Shown here piece after piece: positions 9,454 to 17,227 of a DNA stretch of 64,000 nucleotides (the stretch's first letter is position 1; each line of letters opens with the position of its first letter). Below the pieces are notes generated by a model. The model saw nothing but the letters and a program-made list of their open reading frames with translations. It made no database searches and was not told the DNA's origin. The stretch is from JADLHS01 sp020848635 (GTDB lineage Bacteria > Verrucomicrobiota > Verrucomicrobiia > Limisphaerales > JADLHS01). The DNA lies in NCBI GenBank assembly GCA_037044975.1, contig JBAOIL010000030.1:62001-126000 (forward strand), given 5' to 3'. The position numbers and the translations under genes are program-made.

Positions 9454-10688
9454 GTGTTGCCCCTGCGAAGCCTCACGTCTTAGCCGTGCGCGACTTTGCC
9501 CGGCGGGTGCGGGAGCATTTGTTCAGTCATATCCTGCCGTTCTGGTGCGGCCCAGCGGTGGATCTGGAGCACGGCGGCTGGATGGGCTGGCTGGCCAACG
9601 ATCTAACGCCCGATCGCACCCAACCCAAGGGCCTGATTGTTCACAGTCGGATTCTTTGGGCGTTCGCCGCCGTGCATCAACTGCAGCCCGACCCATTGTA
9701 TCGGCAGATGGCCGACCGCGCATTTGCTTATGTCATGAACCAGTTCTGGGACCCGCAATACGGCGGAGCGTTCTGGCGGCTGGATGATCGCGGCAACGTC
9801 CGGGACGACTCGAAGAAAATCTACGGTCAGGCGTTTTGCATTTTCGCGTTGACGGAGTTTCATCGCGCCTTCCCCTCCGCGCCCGCACTGGCCCGCGCGC
9901 AGGAGTTGTTCGGGTTGATTGAGCGGCATGCGCATGACGCGAAGTTCGGGGGCTATATCGAGGTCTGCCGGCGCGACTGGTCCGCCGCCGATCCGGAGGC
10001 ACGGCTCAGCGAAAAGGATTTGAACGAAAAGAAATCCATGAACAACCACCTCCACGTCTTGGAGGCTTACACCAATCTTCACCGCGTCGCGCCATCGGCG
10101 GAGGTCGCGCTCCGCCTGCGGGAGCTCATCCAGCTTTTCCTCCAGCGCATCCTCGATTCGCGCACCGGTCACCTGCATCACTTTTTCGATGAAGCCTGGC
10201 AGGTGCGCTCAGACAGTTACACCTTCGGGCACGACATCGAGGCCAGTTGGTTGCTGGGTGAAGCGGCGGAAGAACTTGGGGATGCCACCTTGCGGGCCGA
10301 AACCCGCCAGGTCGCCCTTCGCATGGCGTCCGTCGTCCGCGCCGAAGGCCTCGCGGCGGATGGTGGTCTTTATTACGAAGGCAAGGCCGGCCAGGTCATT
10401 GACCGGGGTCGCGAATGCTGGCCGCAGGCGGAAGCGGTGGTCGGTTTCCTCAGCGCCTTTCAGCTTGGCGGCGAGGTTGAATATCTCGAATCGGCCCACC
10501 GCGTCTGGGATTATATCGAGCAGAATCTTGTGGACCGCGTTCACGGCGAGTGGTTCTGGCGCCTCAATCCGGACGGCCAGCCGGATCCGAAGCTCCCCAA
10601 GGTGAGCGAGTGGAAAGGTCCGTATCACGCCACCCGTGCCTGCCTGGAAACGTTGCGCCGGCTCGAGCAAATTCCTTCCCGTGTCTGA
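9450..10688 (+). CDS. AGE-family cellobiose/mannobiose 2-epimerase
   Basis: This is a 412-residue cytoplasmic protein without a signal peptide. It shows the repeated helix pattern of an (alpha/alpha)6 barrel, with GLIVHSRILWAFA, EHGGW, KKIYGQAFCIFAL, NNHLHVLEAY, SYTFGHDIEASWLL and RECWPQAEAVVGF. These match the conserved segments of N-acylglucosamine 2-epimerase / cellobiose 2-epimerase enzymes, including their catalytic histidines. Such enzymes invert C2 of the reducing-end sugar and turn 4-O-beta-mannosyl-mannose into 4-O-beta-mannosyl-glucose. The start overlaps the preceding stop (ATGA) and the GH130 phosphorylase follows 16 nt downstream. That neighbour uses exactly this product, so I assign mannobiose as the substrate by context. 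Confidence 0.88.
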   Translation: MSVAPAKPHVLAVRDFARRVREHLFSHILPFWCGPAVDLEHGGWMGWLANDLTPDRTQPKGLIVHSRILWAFAAVHQLQPDPLYRQMADRAFAYVMNQFWDPQYGGAFWRLDDRGNVRDDSKKIYGQAFCIFALTEFHRAFPSAPALARAQELFGLIERHAHDAKFGGYIEVCRRDWSAADPEARLSEKDLNEKKSMNNHLHVLEAYTNLHRVAPSAEVALRLRELIQLFLQRILDSRTGHLHHFFDEAWQVRSDSYTFGHDIEASWLLGEAAEELGDATLRAETRQVALRMASVVRAEGLAADGGLYYEGKAGQVIDRGRECWPQAEAVVGFLSAFQLGGEVEYLESAHRVWDYIEQNLVDRVHGEWFWRLNPDGQPDPKLPKVSEWKGPYHATRACLETLRRLEQIPSRV

Positions 10689-10704
10689 ATCAATATTTCA
10701 CCCC

Positions 10705-11871
10705 ATGAACCAACAAGCCTTCACCCGGAAACTCAAACAACTGCAACAGCAGCACCAGAAACTCCTCCGCCGGCCCAACCGCCCGCAAAAGCACGGCAAT
10801 GGCATCTTCGATCGTTACGATCATCCCGTGCTTACCGCCGATCACACCCCGCTCACCTGGCGTTACGATTTTGACCCCAAGACCAATCCGCACCTGCTGA
10901 CGCGCCTCGGCATCAACTGCGTGTTCAACGTTGGCGCGATGGAATGGAACGGCAATATCGTGCTCGCGGCGCGCGTGGAGGGTTGGGATCGAAAATCCTT
11001 TTTCGCCATCGCCGAAAGCAGGAACGGCGTGGACGGATTCCGGTTTTGGGACTATCCGGTACAAATGCCGGAGCTAGATGACCAGGAGACGAACCTTTAC
11101 GACATGCGGCTCGTGCGCCACGAGGACGGCTGGGTTTACGGGCTTTTCTGCGCGGAACGGCATGATGATTCCAAGCCGCACGATCTGTCCGCGGCGATGG
11201 CGCGCGGCGGCATCGCCCGGACGAAAGACCTGGTGAAGTGGGAACGGCTGCGCGACCTGAAGACGCCCGCGCTGCACCAGCGCAATTGCGTGTTGCACCC
11301 GGAATTTGTGAACGGCAAATACGCCTTCTACACGCGCCCGATGAACGACTTCGCCGCCACCGGTTCGGGCGACGGCATTGGTTGGGGATTGTGTGATGAC
11401 ATCGCCCATGCCGTCGTCAAGCAGGAGTCCATTATTGATCCGCGGTTTTATCACACCATTAAGGAAGGCAAGAACGGCCTTGGCCCGGCGCCCCTCAAGA
11501 CCAAACAAGGTTGGCTGCATCTCGCCCACGGTGTGCGCAACACTGCCGCCGGGATGCGCTATGTCCTCTACCTATTCCTGTGTGACCTGAAGGATCCTTC
11601 CCGGCTCATCAAGGAACCAGGTGGCTACTTCCTCGCCCCGGAGGGTGACGAACGGGTGGGGGACGTCTCGAATGTCGTCTTCGCCAACGGCTGGGTCGCG
11701 CGAAAGAACGGCGACGTACTGATCTATTACGGTTCATCCGACACGCGCACGCACGTCGCCACGAGCACGGTGGACAAGTTGCTGGACTACGTATGGAACA
11801 CGCCGGAGGACGCAATGCGCTCCAAGCTTTGCGTCGAACAACGCTGCCGTCTCATCGCGAAAAACCTATGA
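10705..11871 (+). CDS. GH130 mannosylglucose phosphorylase (4-O-beta-D-mannosyl-D-glucose phosphorylase type)
   Basis: This is a 388-residue cytoplasmic protein with a five-bladed propeller composition. The segments GAMEWNGNIVLAARVEG, YDMRLVRHEDGWVYG, ARTKDLVKWERL, HPEFVNGKYAFYTRP, GWLHLAHGVRNTAAGMRY, APEGDERVGDVSNV and IYYGSSDTRTHVATS are those I know from GH130 subfamily 1. That subfamily phosphorolyses beta-1,4-mannosyl-glucose to mannose 1-phosphate and glucose. The long N-terminal helix (KLKQLQQQHQKLL) is also typical. The ATG at 10705 is chosen over a frame opening at 10636 that overlaps the epimerase gene. It follows the epimerase that makes its substrate and overlaps the next gene by ATGA. 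A mannooligosaccharide phosphorylase is possible but less likely given the epimerase. Confidence 0.9.
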   Translation: MNQQAFTRKLKQLQQQHQKLLRRPNRPQKHGNGIFDRYDHPVLTADHTPLTWRYDFDPKTNPHLLTRLGINCVFNVGAMEWNGNIVLAARVEGWDRKSFFAIAESRNGVDGFRFWDYPVQMPELDDQETNLYDMRLVRHEDGWVYGLFCAERHDDSKPHDLSAAMARGGIARTKDLVKWERLRDLKTPALHQRNCVLHPEFVNGKYAFYTRPMNDFAATGSGDGIGWGLCDDIAHAVVKQESIIDPRFYHTIKEGKNGLGPAPLKTKQGWLHLAHGVRNTAAGMRYVLYLFLCDLKDPSRLIKEPGGYFLAPEGDERVGDVSNVVFANGWVARKNGDVLIYYGSSDTRTHVATSTVDKLLDYVWNTPEDAMRSKLCVEQRCRLIAKNL

Positions 11872-13214
11872 TCCGACCCGCAATCAACCGGCGGGATTTT
11901 GTCAAAACCACCGCCCTCGCCCTGCCACTGGTGGCGACCGGGTGTCATACCCTCCCGAAACCGTCCGCAAACGCTGCCGACTTCGTCACGATCCGCAACC
12001 GGCGATTTGAGCGCCGCGGCCGGCCCTATTACTTTCTGGGGGCGAATTTTTATCTGGCGGCCACGCTGGGGGATGCCTCCTTGCCCGGCGGGCGCCAGCG
12101 TCTGGTTCGTGAGCTGGAACAGTTGCGCGCCATCGGCGTCACGAATCTGCGAATCCTGGCCGGCTCGGAAGGCGCGTTGGCGGCGGGCGATGGCCGGCGT
12201 GGGATGCTGGCCCGGCCCGGCCAATGGGACGAAGGGTTGTTGCGGGGACTGGACTTCGTTCTCGCCGAGATGGCGAAACGCAACATGACCGGTGTGCTTT
12301 ACCTTACGAACTACTGGGAATGGTCCGGGGGCATGGCGATGTATGTGAATTGGGCCACCGGCGATCCGATCCCCGACCCGAACCAATCGGGGGTGAAACA
12401 CACCGGGGCGGATCATATGCTCTACGCCGCTCGCTTCTATGGCCTGCCGCGCGCCCAAGAATTGTTTCGCGAGCACATCACGCACCTTGTGACCCGGCGC
12501 AATACGATCACTGGCGGCCGGTATTGCGACGATCCCAGCATCATGGCCTGGCAATTGTCCAACGAACCGCGCCCTGGTCTGGACGATCCCGCCACCGAAG
12601 CCAATCTGCCGGCGTTTTATCTCTGGATGGATGAAACCGCACGCTTTATCAAGGCCCGCGCTCCGCGCCAGCTCGTCAGCACCGGCAGCGAAGGCACGAT
12701 GGGTTGCATGGGCCGGGCGGATGCCTTTCTCAGAGCCCATCAGAGTCCGGCGGTGGATTATGCCACCCTGCATGTCTGGGTGCGAAACTGGGGTTGGCTG
12801 AAAGAGCCGCGCCTCGGATCGCAATACGAGGAAGCTGTCGCTCGCGCCATCCGTCACATCGAGGAACACATGGCCCTCGCCGATCAACTCGGCAAGCCGC
12901 TGACGATGGAAGAATTCGGCATCAATCGCGACAATGAAAGCACCGAGCCGGACAGCCCCACGGCGATGCGCGATGATTTCTACCAACGAATCTTTCGTTG
13001 CGTGCTCGATTCCTGCCACGCCGGCGGATCATTGCAGGCCGCGAATTTTTGGGTGTGGTCAGGCGAAGGCAGTCTGGAAGCCCTCCGCCAGCACCGCGCG
13101 GGCAATGTGATATTCCGTGAGCCGGTTGATCACAACGGCGTGTTGCACACCGACCGTTCGACCCTGGCCGTCATCCAGCAACACAACCGCCGGTTGGCGC
13201 AAATGGCGGGCTGA
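11868..13214 (+). CDS. GH5_7-type endo-beta-1,4-mannanase, Tat-like lipoprotein
   Basis: This is a 448-residue protein starting ATGATCCG and overlapping the GH130 stop. The N-terminus NRRDFVKTTALALPLVATGC combines a twin-arginine-like RRDF motif with a lipobox, so I predict Tat export and lipidation. The barrel has the GH5 subfamily 7 signature: WQLSNEPRP with acid/base Glu233 and LTMEEFG with nucleophile Glu349. FLGANFYLAA, GVTNLRILAG and YLTNYWEWSGG are also seen in bacterial and plant Man5 mannanases. It closes the mannan cluster and should supply mannobiose and mannooligosaccharides from galacto- or glucomannan outside the cytoplasm. No carbohydrate-binding module is visible. Confidence 0.9.
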   Translation: MIRPAINRRDFVKTTALALPLVATGCHTLPKPSANAADFVTIRNRRFERRGRPYYFLGANFYLAATLGDASLPGGRQRLVRELEQLRAIGVTNLRILAGSEGALAAGDGRRGMLARPGQWDEGLLRGLDFVLAEMAKRNMTGVLYLTNYWEWSGGMAMYVNWATGDPIPDPNQSGVKHTGADHMLYAARFYGLPRAQELFREHITHLVTRRNTITGGRYCDDPSIMAWQLSNEPRPGLDDPATEANLPAFYLWMDETARFIKARAPRQLVSTGSEGTMGCMGRADAFLRAHQSPAVDYATLHVWVRNWGWLKEPRLGSQYEEAVARAIRHIEEHMALADQLGKPLTMEEFGINRDNESTEPDSPTAMRDDFYQRIFRCVLDSCHAGGSLQAANFWVWSGEGSLEALRQHRAGNVIFREPVDHNGVLHTDRSTLAVIQQHNRRLAQMAG

Positions 13215-13403
13215 CACCGTTTGCCTGCTGAAGGGGGGGAATCGCCAGCGCGGTCAAGCTGCGGAATCGTTAGAGGGCGGACTTGCGTTGGAATGCCCTC
13301 AAGCACCGCTGGCGGAATGCGACCCGGCATCGCCCGCGGCTGAATTCGTCTTCTAATCAACGAACTCCCGCCCCATCAGCACGCATTCGCGTCAAAATGA
13401 AAA

Positions 13404-13495
13404 TGGCGGAGAAGGGGGGATTCGAACCCCCGATACGGTTTAACCCGTATACCGGTTTAGCAAACCAGCGCCTTCAGCCACTCGGCCACCTCTCC
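13404..13495 (-). tRNA. tRNA-Ser (GCU)
   Basis: On the minus strand the sequence begins GGAGAGGTGGCCGAGTGG and closes CTTCTCCGCCA. The 5' GGAGAGG pairs with CTTCTCC (one G-U), with G as discriminator and an encoded CCA. The anticodon loop TTTGCTAAA lies in a CTGG/CCGG-type stem and gives anticodon GCU (serine AGC/AGU). A long variable arm of about 20 nt (TATACGGGTTAAACCGTA) identifies a class II tRNA, and the T arm is GGGGGTTCGAATCCCCC. The length with CCA is 92 nt. Confidence 0.97.
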
Positions 13496-13819
13496 ACCGG
13501 CGGAAAGTGAAGCCCGCCCGGGCCCGCCACTCAAGGAAATTCTCACGCGGAATTTCGCAAGCGCCCAGATTCCAAGACCGCCGCCGCCCGACGACCTGGG
13601 CGAATATCTTTGCGTGGGCTGAACGCGAAACTCCGTCAGCAATCTGTGCAGCACCCAAATAGCAATCCCCACGGCGACCAAAATCCCAAAGCCAAACCTG
13701 GACCGCCATGGCCAGTCATCCCACTTGAACCGGCGCTGGGCTTCCCTCGGCAGCAAGATGAGCCCGGTCGCCACGGTCGCCCAACCCTCATGAGCCCCGC
13801 GCCGCAGATCAAACATCAC
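13457..13819 (-). CDS. Possible small membrane protein; reading frame runs into the tRNA gene
   Basis: A 120-codon frame begins MMFDLRRGAHEGW and has one clear hydrophobic segment (FGFGILVAVGIAIWVLHRLL) flanked by charged residues, which looks protein-like. Its last dozen codons are simply the translation of tRNA-Ser (GEVAEWLKALVC), so either the true C-terminus is hidden by an indel or the frame is spurious. The rest of the 357-base stretch between the tRNA and the PI-PLC gene shows nothing else. I give it low weight. Confidence 0.3.
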   Translation of the reverse strand: MMFDLRRGAHEGWATVATGLILLPREAQRRFKWDDWPWRSRFGFGILVAVGIAIWVLHRLLTEFRVQPTQRYSPRSSGGGGLGIWALAKFRVRISLSGGPGRASLSAGGEVAEWLKALVC

Positions 13820-13852
13820 TACGGCTGGTCCGCGCCGTTGAGGTCGGAACTG

Positions 13853-14977
13853 TTATTCCAGTTTCTGGCAACGCTCATTCGCCGGACCGTTCACCGGATT
13901 GGGGCGCGCAATAACCCCATCCGGCAGCCGCACACAATACGCTGAAAACCGGAGGTCCGGCTCCGGATAGTCGGTGCTGACGAACTGCGCGCCGCTCGCC
14001 AGCGCCTGTTCGCGTTTCCGGGGATCGTTCGTGCGGGCTTCGGCGGTATCCGAATCCGCCCGCGTCCGCACCATAAAACCGTTCCGCACCAACTCCTGGA
14101 TTCGCTCGAAGTCGCCGACCGGGTCATTGCGCTTCATCCAGGCGGCGGCCGGATGCGTGGCCGGCACACTCACAAACAGCAGTCGTCCTTCCAACGCCGG
14201 ATGCCCTTCCAAATAGCGGTCCCGCACTGCGTCCTCATTGTCCATTCCGAACATCACGCGCCCCCGCACCGAGTCCAACGAAGGCCAACCCGAATGCCGC
14301 AGCACCTCCGGCAACGTAGCCGACTGGCCCCGCACATCATCCGGTGTCAGAATGGCCTCGCGTGGGAAGACCGAGCGAATCTCGCTTTCCAGATTCGCCA
14401 ACTGCGCTTGGTCAAACGGCGCTGGTTGGGTGAAGCCCGGTCCGAGCGCGTCTTCCTTAAGCTCCAGCATGATGAACACTGGCACATGGCGCGGATGCTT
14501 CACCGACCATTCCCGCACCCGGCGCAACGCATCCACCAAAGTCAGCGCCGAGCTTGCGAAGTCAATGTCCGGCACATGCATCACCTTGATGCCGGGCGCC
14601 CGCAATCGTCCCGTCGGATCCGGATCCGGCACCGGCGGCAGGCCGGCCTGAACCACGCGGGCCAGCCCCAGCGGCGTGGCGTATCGTCCGCCGTCCGGAT
14701 CGGCGTAGCAGTCCAGTTCGATCTGGCGGATGCCCAACTGTGCCAACTGTTCAGGCAATGGCCGGTGACCGTAATCCACCTCCCGTCGCGCGTTCGGGTT
14801 CACTTGAGCGATCAATGCCAGGAGCGAATCGTGACCGCGCAAGTGATAGGAGTTGTGCGTGCCGATCACCTGGATCTGGTTCAACCGGAGGCCGGCTGTG
14901 GGCGATGGGGTCGAGCAACCGGTCAGCATCCCGAGCGCGAAATACCCGAGCAGGGTTGAGGTCCGCGGTCGGTTCAT
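13853..14977 (-). CDS. PI-PLC X-type calcium-dependent phosphodiesterase, lipoprotein
   Basis: The 374-residue protein has a lipoprotein signal ending MLTGC (Cys about 21). QVIGTHNSYH carries the first catalytic His of the phosphatidylinositol-specific phospholipase C barrel. RQIELDCYAD gives the acidic ligand pair and KVMHVPDIDF the second His. VFIMLELKED and FVSTDYPEPDLRFSAY complete the barrel. This matches the calcium-dependent PI-PLC (PI-PLC-C1) family found as secreted proteins in many bacteria, which may act on lipids or on other phosphodiesters such as phytate-like substrates. The stop side is followed by no obvious terminator. The start overlaps the end of the YhbY gene by ATGA, so the two are coupled. 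Exact substrate unknown. Confidence 0.82.
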   Translation of the reverse strand: MNRPRTSTLLGYFALGMLTGCSTPSPTAGLRLNQIQVIGTHNSYHLRGHDSLLALIAQVNPNARREVDYGHRPLPEQLAQLGIRQIELDCYADPDGGRYATPLGLARVVQAGLPPVPDPDPTGRLRAPGIKVMHVPDIDFASSALTLVDALRRVREWSVKHPRHVPVFIMLELKEDALGPGFTQPAPFDQAQLANLESEIRSVFPREAILTPDDVRGQSATLPEVLRHSGWPSLDSVRGRVMFGMDNEDAVRDRYLEGHPALEGRLLFVSVPATHPAAAWMKRNDPVGDFERIQELVRNGFMVRTRADSDTAEARTNDPRKREQALASGAQFVSTDYPEPDLRFSAYCVRLPDGVIARPNPVNGPANERCQKLE

Positions 14978-15273
14978 GCTGCTGGGGCGGGCGCTTCTGC
15001 CACAGGCCGGGGGCGATGGAGCACCAGCACATTGCCGACGCGCATGATGACGAGGCTCGAGGTTCGCTCCGCCAACTGCGGAGCGAGTTCCTTCTTCTGC
15101 TCCTTGAACTCCATGAACTTGATCTTCACCAGTTCATGTTGCGCCAGCGCCGCGTCCACCGAACGAACGAAACCGTCACTTAAGCCGGCCTTGCCTACTT
15201 TCAGCATCGGTTCCAAATGTTGTGCCGCCGCTTTGAATTTGCGGAGCTGCGAATTGCTCAGGGGTTCCAGCAT
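14974..15273 (-). CDS. yhbY: YhbY-type CRM-domain RNA-binding protein
   Basis: The 99-residue protein consists almost wholly of a CRM domain. LSNSQLRKFKAAAQHLEPMLKVGKAGL opens it, with the GKAG turn equivalent to the domain's GxxG loop; ALAQHELVKIKFMEFKEQK and SSLVIMRVGNVLVLHRP follow. E. coli YhbY binds pre-50S ribosomal subunits, so a role in ribosome assembly is likely. The ATG at 15273 is the natural start (LSNSQ usually lies within a few residues of it). Its stop overlaps the start of the PI-PLC-like gene, an unusual partner with no obvious functional link. Confidence 0.88.
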   Translation of the reverse strand: MLEPLSNSQLRKFKAAAQHLEPMLKVGKAGLSDGFVRSVDAALAQHELVKIKFMEFKEQKKELAPQLAERTSSLVIMRVGNVLVLHRPRPVAEAPAPAA

Positions 15274-15594
15274 TGAAACCGGAGTCTAAGGGCCGCCGGG
15301 GGAAAAACCAAAGGCAATTTGACCGGACGGGATGCTGCTATAAAACCGCTCGCTTGCGACCTCGAAAATGGGCGGATGTTCTGTAGCGAGCCAAACTAGC
15401 CCTTCTTGCGGGTGCGTACTTGCCGCCGGAACGGTTGCCCGGCCATCGAAATCATGATGCGTCGTCGCGGGCCCGCGTAGGGTATGTGAGAGCTTTTATT
15501 AGCTTTTTTCGGAAAAATTGTATGCTTTCAAGCCGATGGCTTGAGTAGTGTGCGCCAGTCCCGTTAAGCCATCAATAAAAGAACCCAAATACGT
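15274..15594. other. Intergenic region, no gene seen
   Basis: About 320 bases lie between the minus-strand YhbY gene and the decayed plus-strand secreted-protein gene. I see AT-richer DNA from 15490 onward (TTTTATTAGC, GGAAAAATTGTATGC), which could contain the plus-strand promoter, but no unambiguous box pair. The only hairpin is a weak AGCT/AGCT followed by a T run near 15490-15512. No convincing reading frame on either strand. Confidence 0.35.
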
Positions 15595-16082
15595 ATGAGT
15601 ATGAAGAATATATCAGTTGCCTTGCGGCACTTGCCGCTATTGCCGCAATGGGGGTAGCCCATGCAGCAACCATCACCGTAACCACCGCTGCCAGTTCGAG
15701 GCCGGGGAATCTGAATTCGGCCATCGCCGCCTTGAATGATAACGACAGCATCGCTTTTGACATTCCCGGCACTGGACCGCATTATATCATTCTGCCAGTT
15801 GGTGGTTTTCCCATCATTACAAAGGACGGCATCACCATTGATGGGTATACCCAGCCGGGTTCTTCAGTGAACACCAGCAGTATCTTGGGTGCGAACAATG
15901 CGGTTATCAAAATCGTGCTCAAGGGAAGCGATGACGATACCAACGCTAATCGGCATTTCACCGACTTGACGTTGGCGGGCGTGTCCGGTTTCGGCGATGG
16001 CGAAGAAGCATTGCTGGCCTTTAAGGAGACGCTGAATAAAGCGATGTTTTCAATTTTCTCAGATTGCTGACGGCGCATGAAG

Positions 16083-16110
16083 GTCAGGCGACCCGCAAAA
16101 CTCGCCTGAC
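16083..16110. repeat. 9-bp perfect stem-loop
   Basis: GTCAGGCGA (16083-16091) and TCGCCTGAC (16102-16110) are perfect reverse complements around a 10-base loop. The hairpin lies at the junction between the broken secreted-protein gene and the IS5 remnant, so it may be part of the element end. No T run follows, so it is not an intrinsic terminator. Confidence 0.55.
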
Positions 16111-16142
16111 GGCTTGGTTTGGCGTCGCAGTGCTGGTTCGGT

Positions 16143-16164
16143 GGCGGTTTTGAACCGCCTTTTT
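16143..16164 (+). terminator. Intrinsic terminator-like hairpin
   Basis: GGCGGTT / AACCGCC with a three-base loop (stem 16143-16149 and 16153-16159), followed by TTTTT. It reads as a Rho-independent terminator on the plus strand and lies just outside the 3' end of the IS5-type transposase remnant. Confidence 0.6.
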
Positions 16165-16203
16165 CACTTCAACCGGTTTGATCCATCGTTCTGCTTGGTT
16201 TTT

Positions 16204-16425
16204 TCATGTCGCAGCGGCTCGGCTGCCGATCACCACGTTGGCCAGTCCAAAGAGCGTGTAAAGTTGATGCCCGTTCTTCGCCAGCCCCCGATACCTGACT
16301 TTCCGATGCCGAAATAAATTCTTCACGATGGGAAACGGATGTTCCACAAACGCTCGCACTGACGCTTTGGCTTTCTCCACCGCTTTGACCGCTTCTTTCT
16401 CCGCGCCTTCGGCCAGCCGGTGGCG
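16204..16425 (-). mobile_element. IS5-family transposase C-terminal remnant
   Basis: On the minus strand the residues KAVEKAKASVRAFVEHPF, then IVKNLFRHRKVRYRGLAKN and LYTLFGLANVVIG, match the last 60-70 residues of IS5-family DDE transposases, including the C-terminal RxxxEHPF and KVRYRGLAKN segments. The stop is at 16204. Upstream (above about 16425) the frame turns into the host secreted-protein gene, so most of the transposase is missing. It is a dead fragment, and I cannot define its inverted repeats. Confidence 0.8.
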
Positions 16426-16705
16426 CAACGGGCGCTGGTGTTCGCACTTCGAACTTCTCGAACCCAATTGGGCTGGGGCCGATCACGATTAACTCCATCG
16501 CCAACAATGGCGGTGGCACGGCGACAATCACCTGGAGTGGACCGCAGCCAGTTTACTCGCTGCAGGTCCCCGTCGCTGATGTCACCGGTTTGGACGACAA
16601 TCGCCTCTGGTTTGTCGGGGCCGTCCACGACCGCTCCCATAACAGGTGCTCCGGGATTCTTCCGGATCGTCAGTCCGTAGGATCTGACTAACTTATTCAG
16701 TTCAA

Positions 16706-16732
16706 GGCCCGCCGGTATCGGCGGGCCTTTTT
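16706..16732 (+). terminator. Strong intrinsic terminator
   Basis: GGCCCGCCG (16706-16714) and CGGCGGGCC (16719-16727) form a perfect 9-bp GC-rich stem with a GTAT loop, followed by TTTTT. It lies 26 bases after the stop of the decayed secreted-protein gene and would have ended its transcript. Confidence 0.85.
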
Positions 16733-17227
16733 CATTTGGTTGCCCCGGAGGACTTGGGGATGCGGCGTCCGAAAGGGCCGGAACTCGGTAAGTCATGGCC
16801 GATGAGATATCTAGATTTTTGATCAAGTCGGTGGCGCTGCAAGACGCGGCCGAGGCAGCTGGGCGGTAGGCAAGTCGGAATGCTACCAGACACTCAAAGG
16901 AGTCGAGAGTCAGCAAAACTAGGATCAACATCTCCGGGACTTAGCGAGCGCCAGCACTTGCTGGGCGCGGGGCGTAAGGTGATTGATCGCTTCATCCGCA
17001 GCGGGGCCGAAGTAAGGCACTGGTTCCGTGAGGGGTTTCCGGATTCTCTTGGACCAAATCATGGCAACAATGGGTTTACGGGGGAAACAATTTCACAACC
17101 GTCCATGGAATTGCCACAATTGTGTTCCCATCCATTTTCCTTTTCTTCCGGCATTTTGCCTTTATCCTGCCGCACTCTGATTGGAGATCAGGATTAGGAT
17201 TGAGCGAAAGATTAAGAGACGCATCGG
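16733..17227. other. Intergenic region upstream of lepA, no gene seen
   Basis: About 495 bases lie without a recognisable gene. A 105-codon plus-strand frame (16880-17197) and the minus-strand frame overlapping 16323-16931 have composition and sequence that resemble no protein I know. The T-rich, pyrimidine-rich stretch near 17120-17160 precedes lepA and may include its promoter. I see no tRNA-like fold or clear box pair. Confidence 0.35.

Larger units (their letters stand above)
15595..16680 (+). pseudogene. Decayed secreted-protein gene interrupted by an IS5-type remnant
   Basis: The frame from ATG 15595 reads MSMKNISVA and then goes out of frame. One base restored near 15620 gives LAALAAIAAMGVAHAA, a textbook signal peptide, followed by a beta-rich domain (TITVTTAASSRPGNLNSAI, ITIDGYTQPGSS) to about 16040. 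That resembles the start of secreted beta-helix or choice-of-anchor proteins. Homology then stops and an antisense IS5 fragment intervenes. The gene resumes near 16460 with ITINSIANNGGGTATITWSG and, after another +1 shift near 16632, ends TTAPITGAPGFFRIVSP at 16680, a C-terminal module common in secreted proteins of this kind. A strong terminator follows. It is clearly not functional as read. Confidence 0.7.

Noticed and set aside
11787..13019. 410-codon minus-strand frame
   Set aside because: Antisense shadow of the GH130/GH5_7 genes.
16323..16931. 202-codon minus-strand frame
   Set aside because: Covers the broken secreted-protein gene on the other strand and ends inside the IS5 remnant in a different frame; composition not protein-like.
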